DNA from: an uncultured Collinsella sp.
Lineage (GTDB): Bacteria > Actinomycetota > Coriobacteriia > Coriobacteriales > Coriobacteriaceae
Direction of reading: 5' to 3'
Length of the DNA: 10,026 nt
Assembly: GCA_959599635.1 (NCBI GenBank)
Contig: CAUGJN010000059.1
Coordinates: forward strand, 1-10,026
Below the pieces are notes generated by a model, which saw only the letters and a program-made list of their open reading frames with translations, ran no database searches and was not told the DNA's origin. This document shows, piece by piece, positions 5,853 to 10,026 of the stretch. Position 1 is the stretch's first letter. Every line of letters begins with the position of its first letter. Both the position numbers and the translations under genes were made by a program.

Positions 5853-6326
5853 ATGGCAAAAACACTTGTAGCATATTTCAGCGCATCGGGAACCACGATG
5901 GACGTTGCGAGTCGCTTGGCTCGCATGACGGACAGCGACCTGTTCGCCATTGTGCCCGCCGATCCATACACAAGCGCCGATCTTGACTGGCGTGACAAGC
6001 AGAGCCGCAGCACGCTCGAGGCAGCCGACCCCTCCTGCCGCCCTGCCATAACCTCTAAAGTCGAGCACATCGAAGACTACGACACCATCTTTTTGGGATT
6101 TCCCATCTGGTGGTACGTGGCGCCGGCGATTATCAACACGTTCCTTGAGTCTTACGATCTAACGGGCAAAACGGTCATCCTGTTTGCCACCTCGGGCGGA
6201 AGCGGAATGGGCAAGACGGCTTCAATCCTTAGAGCAAGCGCCCCGGGTGCAAAAATCGTTGACGGCGGCATCCTCAACAACGCAAGCGACACCGAGCTCG
6301 AAAAGTTCGCGGCAAGGTACCTCTAA
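5853..6326 (+). CDS. Flavodoxin
   Basis: This 157-residue FMN-binding electron carrier has the short flavodoxin layout. MAKTLVAYFSASGTT holds the first strand and the FMN phosphate loop (S10-A-S-G-T-T15). GFPIWWYVAPAIINTFLE (82-99) carries aromatic residues W86, W87 and Y88 next to the flavin, and FATSGGSGMG (111-120) is the second flavin loop. Similar proteins of gut bacteria are often annotated as flavodoxin or NAD(P)H-dependent oxidoreductase-like. AGGAG at 5843-5847 gives a clear start. It is the last gene of the presumed reductase/small protein/flavodoxin operon, 79 bp after the small gene. It may supply or accept electrons for a partner elsewhere, because the aldo/keto reductase itself uses NADPH and no flavin. 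No intrinsic terminator is seen directly downstream; the next structured element begins around 6432. Confidence 0.92.
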   Translation: MAKTLVAYFSASGTTMDVASRLARMTDSDLFAIVPADPYTSADLDWRDKQSRSTLEAADPSCRPAITSKVEHIEDYDTIFLGFPIWWYVAPAIINTFLESYDLTGKTVILFATSGGSGMGKTASILRASAPGAKIVDGGILNNASDTELEKFAARYL

Positions 6327-6443
6327 CGCGCCAAAGGCCTAAGCGGACAATCTACTCCAGGACAGAGGAGCTCGCCCGGCACTCCCAACGAAGAAACGCA
6401 CGGGTTTACGCTCCAGTTGCCGCTCGCGAACGCCGTTCATATT
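6327..6443. other. Gene-free spacer after flavodoxin
   Basis: No open frame with coding character, RNA gene or terminator is seen here. The only structure is GAACG-C-CGTTC (6428-6438). Part of it, GCCGTTCA (6432-6439), can also pair with TGAACGGC (6471-6478), which offers a competing fold to the large palindrome that begins at 6444. Together with that palindrome, the small repeat and the leader of the next gene, it makes a stretch of about 510 bp without a gene. Confidence 0.5.
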
Positions 6444-6629
6444 TCGAGGTCTAATACTTTTCCCGAGAAGTGAACGGCTGTATTTGGACCCCCGAAGCAT
6501 TGACATTTTTAGGCATCAAAACCGCAGGATTTGACTAGCAAAACCGCGGGAAATTGCACGCCAAAAGTGTCGATGCTTCGGGGGTCCGTTTTCACTCGTT
6601 CACTTCTCGGGAAAAGTATTAGACCTCGA
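6444..6629. repeat. 186-bp palindromic element (MITE-like or structured RNA)
   Basis: The outer arms 6444-6476 and 6597-6629 are perfect 33-bp inverted repeats (TCGAGGTCTAATACTTTTCC at the outer end). After nine to ten unpaired bases on each side, inner arms 6486-6510 and 6563-6587 pair over 25 bp with two mismatches (core GGACCCCCGAAGCAT). The 52-bp centre (6511-6562) holds CAAAACCGC twice, at 6517-6525 and 6539-6547. No transposase or credible frame lies inside. The size, terminal inverted repeats and lack of coding fit a miniature inverted-repeat element. A structured RNA or strong terminator is the alternative. No clear target-site duplication is visible: only TTT/TTT-like flanks are seen. 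Confidence 0.85.
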
Positions 6630-6643
6630 TTTCCGCAGTCCCC

Positions 6644-6676
6644 AATGTGACAAAGGGACTGTCCCTTTGTCACATT
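6644..6676. repeat. TGTGACAAAGGGAC-family palindrome, copy B
   Basis: The arms 6645-6659 and 6661-6675 are exact complements around a central T. One more A/T pair extends the dyad to 33 bp. The arms are identical to those of copy A (3486-3516), and the centre is the complement, as if inserted in the other direction. It begins 14 bp after the large palindromic element and lies upstream of the membrane-protein gene. Reading through it from GTG at 6647 gives a spurious MTKGLSLCHI extension. Confidence 0.9.
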
Positions 6677-6748
6677 CCAGCGAGCGCCCAGGCGGAAAGC
6701 GATGAGAATTCAAACTCCCTGCAGCAGCTCATCGATGGCGGGATTCTC

Positions 6749-6754
6749 TATACT
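6749..6754 (+). promoter_or_regulatory. Candidate -10 box for the membrane-protein gene
   Basis: TATACT matches the -10 consensus at five of six positions. No matching -35 box is seen 16-18 bp upstream. Transcription would start near 6761 and give a leader of roughly 78 nt before the ATG at 6839. An ATG at 6764 would be almost leaderless but gives an unnatural N-terminus. Confidence 0.35.
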
Positions 6755-6838
6755 GAGTCACATATGACGGTACCGCGCCAAAGTCAGACTGACGCATCCC
6801 GCGCGCCGCAACGACCGTTACGACACCAAGGATCAGCT

Positions 6839-7972
6839 ATGGCAACACTTTCCGAACAAGAACGCAAGTGTATCCAGCGATACTGTATCTGCCCCAAGGT
6901 TGCCGGAGCGGCGCTCGCCATGGCGTTCGTACTGCCCTTATCGATCATTCCTTTCGAGATGATCGATGACATCGTCTTCCACCATGAAGGATTCCAAGAC
7001 ACGGGCATGATGGCCGCCCTGGCACTCGCCGTCGTCGAGCTCGTCATATTTTGCTACTGCACTCTCGCGCCGCGCTTTGGCATGCGCGGCAAGCAGTGGA
7101 GAGAAATGCAGCGCCGGCTCGCCGTCGAGCAGAGCGAAAAAGACCGCTCGGCACAGATCGCAGGCGTTGTTGGCACGCAGGCCGCCGCGCGTCTGCTCAA
7201 GAACAGTGACGGCGAGACCGCGCGCAACCTGGGCGGCGCGGCACAAGTCGCCGCTGCCGTAGGCGCTGTCGCCACAGCGGCAGACGTTCTTGCCGAAAGC
7301 CTTGCCAACGCAAAGGCCATGGCAGAGGCCTGTGGCGTGCCTATCCCCCGTGCAAAAAAGTGGATCGTCGCGCTTGTGGCACTGCCCCTCGCAATCGTGT
7401 GCGGCGCCTATATCCCGCAGCTGGCGCAGGGAAACATCGAGATGCAGGAGAACGCCGCGGCCGCGGCCGAACAGATCGCCATCGCCCGCAAGGCATTAGA
7501 GCCCGCATGCGAGTACGTGTCCGCCGATGACCCCTACGAGCGATATCAAGATTACGGCTATCATGTCCGCGGCTATCTGCACGAAGGCGACTCCGACGCC
7601 CAGAAGACCTATACGTATCTGGACTTTGACAACAAGGGGACACTCAAGGAAGTGAGCTACGTGGCAGAGGTCGACCCCAGCGCGAGCCTTGAGGATAACC
7701 TTGCTCGCATCGAACGCGAGCTTGACGAGCTTTCCTCTGCCGTTCAAACCGTTGACGTCAAGACGGTGAGCCCCGAGCTCCTGGCACCGCAGAAACTCCC
7801 CGAAGAGTTTAGGCAGGCATTTTTGAACGGCTCACTCTACGAGAGAATCTCTATCAGGACGAGTGACGACCCCGTCAAAACGTATTATTCGTTTGACACG
7901 GAACCCGAGGACGAGTTTGACGAGTACACCCATCCAAGTATCCGCATCACGCTGATGGGCAAAACAAACTAA
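6839..7972 (+). CDS. Membrane protein of unknown function with three predicted helices
   Basis: I do not recognise this 377-residue protein. Hydrophobic segments lie at about residues 21-39 (VAGAALAMAFVLPLSIIPF), 57-78 (MMAALALAVVELVIFCYC) and 175-195 (WIVALVALPLAIVCGAYIPQL). Between the second and third is a roughly 95-residue loop with a basic, charged start and a long Ala-rich run (about 105-165), probably helical and perhaps membrane-associated. After the third helix comes an acidic domain of about 180 residues rich in Tyr, Asp and Glu (DPYERYQDYGYHVRGYLHEG and later DTEPEDEFDEYTHPSIRITL), probably soluble and possibly outside the cell. The start at 6839 is chosen for AAGGA (6828-6832), seven to eight bases upstream. 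A longer frame from 6647 begins in the palindromic repeat and is rejected. Four cysteines near the N-terminus (C11, C16, C18, C72) are notable. A strong terminator begins at its stop codon. Confidence 0.8.
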   Translation: MATLSEQERKCIQRYCICPKVAGAALAMAFVLPLSIIPFEMIDDIVFHHEGFQDTGMMAALALAVVELVIFCYCTLAPRFGMRGKQWREMQRRLAVEQSEKDRSAQIAGVVGTQAAARLLKNSDGETARNLGGAAQVAAAVGAVATAADVLAESLANAKAMAEACGVPIPRAKKWIVALVALPLAIVCGAYIPQLAQGNIEMQENAAAAAEQIAIARKALEPACEYVSADDPYERYQDYGYHVRGYLHEGDSDAQKTYTYLDFDNKGTLKEVSYVAEVDPSASLEDNLARIERELDELSSAVQTVDVKTVSPELLAPQKLPEEFRQAFLNGSLYERISIRTSDDPVKTYYSFDTEPEDEFDEYTHPSIRITLMGKTN

Positions 7973-8010
7973 AAGGCGCGGGAAGGGCCACCCCCTTCCC
8001 GCGCCTTTTC
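7971..8010. terminator. Strong intrinsic terminator, probably bidirectional
   Basis: A perfect 17-bp stem (7971-7987 with 7993-8009) around the loop CCACC starts within the TAA stop of the membrane-protein gene. It has a 13-bp GC-rich core, AAAA on the left and TTTTC on the right. Because the A-run gives a T-run on the other strand, it can also stop transcripts from the convergent permease gene. Confidence 0.93.
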
Positions 8011-8014
8011 TCGC

Positions 8015-8045
8015 ATGTGACAAAGAGACTGTCCCTTTGTCGCAT
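8015..8045. repeat. TGTGACAAAGGGAC-family palindrome, copy C (diverged)
   Basis: The layout matches copies A and B, with the arms 8015-8029 and 8031-8045 around a central T. Two bases differ from the perfect copies: A at 8026 and G at 8042. These give one A-C mismatch and one wobble pair. The last base belongs to the stop codon (8045-8047) of the permease gene. The element lies between the bidirectional terminator and that gene. Confidence 0.85.
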
Positions 8046-10026
8046 CATTCGGAGCGTAGGGCTTCCACGGGATCTTTCTTGGATGCGCTGCGGGCCGGCA
8101 GCAGGCCGGCAACGACCGTCAGCAACACCGAAATTGCAATGAGCATCAGCGCATCCCGCAGGGGCAGACTCATCAGATCGGGTACCTGCTTGGCGGCAAG
8201 TGCCCAGGCATTAACCGGAAAGCTCACGGTCACTACGACGACAATGGCAAAGACGCCGGCAATGAGGCCTTCGATAAAGGTCTCGGCGTTGAACACGTTG
8301 GCCACGTTGCGCTTGGACGCGCCGATCGCGCGCAGGATGCCAATCTCCTTTTTGCGCTCCAACACACTGATGTAGGTGATGATGCCGATCATGATGGAGC
8401 TCACCACCAGACTGATACTCACGAATGCGATGAGCACCAAGCTGATGGTGTTCACGATATCGGTCACCGAGCCCATGATGATACCCATGTAGTCGGTGTA
8501 CGAGATTGTCTGCTCGTCGTGGCCAGCGGCTTTGGCCTGCTTGTTGTACGCATCGATATGATCAAGCACGCGCTCCTTGGCCTCAAAGTCGCGCGGGAAA
8601 ATCTTGACCGAGATGGGGTCCGCCTCGTCCGCATAGCCCAACGTGGTCAGGTTGTTGTCGTAGGTGAGCTTTGACGCCTTGGCATAGCTCATCATGAGCG
8701 AACTCAGGTCCTCGGCGTCCATGTTGAAGTGGATGGCACGAGCAAAGGCGCTCGCATCCACGCGCATGGCGCTCGCCAGGTTAGCAAAACTCGAAGACAT
8801 CTGCGTCGCCATCTGGTCCATAAGCCCTGCCGCGCCCGCCTTGAGCTGAGCCGATACCGTCGTCGCGATCTGCTCGCTAATCGTCCTCATCACCTGATCC
8901 ATAGCCTGCTGCAGATACGGAGCCAGCTGCTTTTGCACATAGTCGGTCATCGCCTGCTGCAGACGCTCGGCCAGGGCATCACCGCCCAGCGCCTTGAGCT
9001 GAGCCAGGCGTTGCTGGGCTGCGGCATCATTCTCAAGATACGCCGAGAATGCGGCGGCAAGCTTTGACGCGTCCTTAAGATCTTCGGGCGACAGCGCCTT
9101 AAACTGATCGGACTACAGAAAGCCCTCAAACAGCTGGTTGGCAAGCGTTCCGACCTGCTGCATTTGCTCGGGCGTGAGTTCCAGACCGTCAAAGATGCCC
9201 GAGAAATCTGGGGCCGGTGCTTTTGCCATAATGTCGCTGAAGTCGATATCCTTACCTACGCCCGAAAGGTCAATGTCCAGCCCGGACAAGTCAAGACCCG
9301 ACAGGTCCATACCGCCGGCAGTGCCCGAGAGCGCAGACGTATCGAACGAGAACGCGCCCTTGAGCGCCGCCTCGTCCACGCTGAACATGCTGCCCAGATC
9401 CACGCCTTGCTTGGCCTCGCCCTGCAGTTCATCGAAAGACTTGCCCGTAAAGACATCCGTCTCGGGATGGGCAAGTTGCTCTTTTACGATCTGCGAATTG
9501 GCGGCGCGCTCCATAAGCTGGCGAGTCAGCGCGTGCGTATAGGCAATACCCGGGGACAACGCGCTCGCGTTGGCCGTCTCGTTCGGTCGCACCACGCCCA
9601 CAATACGCACGTCAATACCGTCGGCAACCTTGGCCGTCATAAAGTCGGCGTCGCCAGACATGTCAGTCCACATGCCGGTCTCTTCGTTTTTGCGATACGC
9701 ATCGGCCGGCGACAGCACCTTAAACGTCGTGGACAGCGCATCGTCGTAGGTAAAGTCGGTACCGGTCTCGGGCGCTTCGACGCCACCGTCAGCCGTCATA
9801 GCGCTGTTAACCAGGTCGTTGAGCTCATTGATATCCAGCGCACCGATGCTGTAGAGCGTATAGTCGCCCACCGTGCCACGACTCGAAAGCACCATCACGG
9901 CTTCGTTGGCAGACGTGGGCCAATGACCGGCGACGACATCGTACTGGCTGTCGAGCAGGCTCTGGTCGTCAATCATCTCGTTAAAGACCGAGGTTCCCAT
10001 GGATTCCATGCTCACCGTTGCCGCCG
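8045..10026 (-). pseudogene. FtsX/MacB-type ABC transporter permease broken by an in-frame TAG, N-terminus beyond window
   Basis: The minus strand keeps one reading frame from the right edge to the stop at 8045-8047. It is interrupted only by TAG at 9113-9115. About 302 codons precede the TAG and 355 follow it before the final stop. The upstream part is an extracellular domain (SMESMGTSVFNEMIDDQSLL, VVAGHWPTSANEAVMVLS, VRIVGVVRPNE). It includes a Leu-Ser-Gly-Asp repeat (about 9232-9310). After the TAG come a long helical stretch and the FtsX domain: a membrane helix (SLVLIAFVSISLVVSSIMIG), the motif LERKKEIGILRAIGASKRNV, and two more helices before LLPARSASKKDPVEALRSE. Such permeases work with a LolD/MacB-type ATPase in peptide or lipoprotein export or signalling. 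That partner is not in the window. Reinitiation at ATG 8950 could yield a fragment with the membrane domain only. A sequencing error or a recent nonsense mutation explains the TAG equally well. Confidence 0.85.

Noticed and set aside
6500..6536. Promoter within the large palindrome (TTGACA at 6500-6505)
   Set aside because: No -10-like hexamer lies 16-18 bp downstream of TTGACA or of the second TTGACT.
6444..6629. CRISPR array
   Set aside because: The repeats are inverted arms around one centre, not several direct repeats with equal unique spacers, and no cas gene is present.
9113..9115. Recoded TAG (pyrrolysine or read-through)
   Set aside because: TAG is the ordinary stop of trmO, the XRE/TipAS gene, glutaredoxin, dus and the 71-residue gene. 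No recoding element or pyrrolysine gene is seen.
1..10026. tRNA, rRNA or riboswitch
   Set aside because: No cloverleaf, rRNA-like segment or known riboswitch core was recognised by eye on either strand. A covariance-model scan would be decisive.

Overview
The window looks like chromosomal DNA of a high-GC Gram-positive gut bacterium. It is most likely Coriobacteriia, and probably Collinsella or a close relative. I base this on the GC-rich codon use, the strong AGGAG-type ribosome sites, the gene content and the short palindromic repeats built on TGTGACAAAGGGAC, which I associate from memory with Collinsella-type genomes. No database was searched, so the genus is an inference.

Left third (1-3471): the 5' part of a MalY/PatB-type PLP lyase gene runs off the left edge on the minus strand. 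Next to it is trmO, a tRNA t6A37 methyltransferase that appears to be transcribed leaderless. Divergent from trmO is a regulator that joins an XRE-type helix-turn-helix, a zinc ribbon and a TipAS-like drug-binding domain, followed by a small glutaredoxin. A REP-like hairpin separates the glutaredoxin from a convergent tRNA-dihydrouridine synthase gene (dus).

Middle (3486-6326): a LysR-type regulator is divergent from a compact three-gene set. This set holds an aldo/keto reductase, a 71-residue cysteine-rich protein starting 4 nt after the reductase stop, and a short-chain flavodoxin. The 138-bp divergent intergenic region carries LysR-like half-sites. The layout suggests a redox module controlled by the LysR protein.

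Right part (6327-10026): a gene-poor stretch of about 510 bp holds a 186-bp palindromic element with perfect 33-bp outer arms, followed 14 bp later by one copy of the TGTGACAAAGGGAC palindrome. Then comes a three-helix membrane protein of unknown function, ending at a very strong, probably bidirectional terminator. Convergent to it is a large FtsX/MacB-type ABC permease gene, broken by one in-frame TAG codon and running off the right edge.

The most notable points are the palindromic elements (one large, one REP-like, three copies of a 31-bp family sitting at gene ends), the XRE/zinc-ribbon/TipAS fusion, the coupled small cysteine-rich protein, and the nonsense codon in the permease. I see no rRNA, tRNA, CRISPR array, transposase or phage gene.
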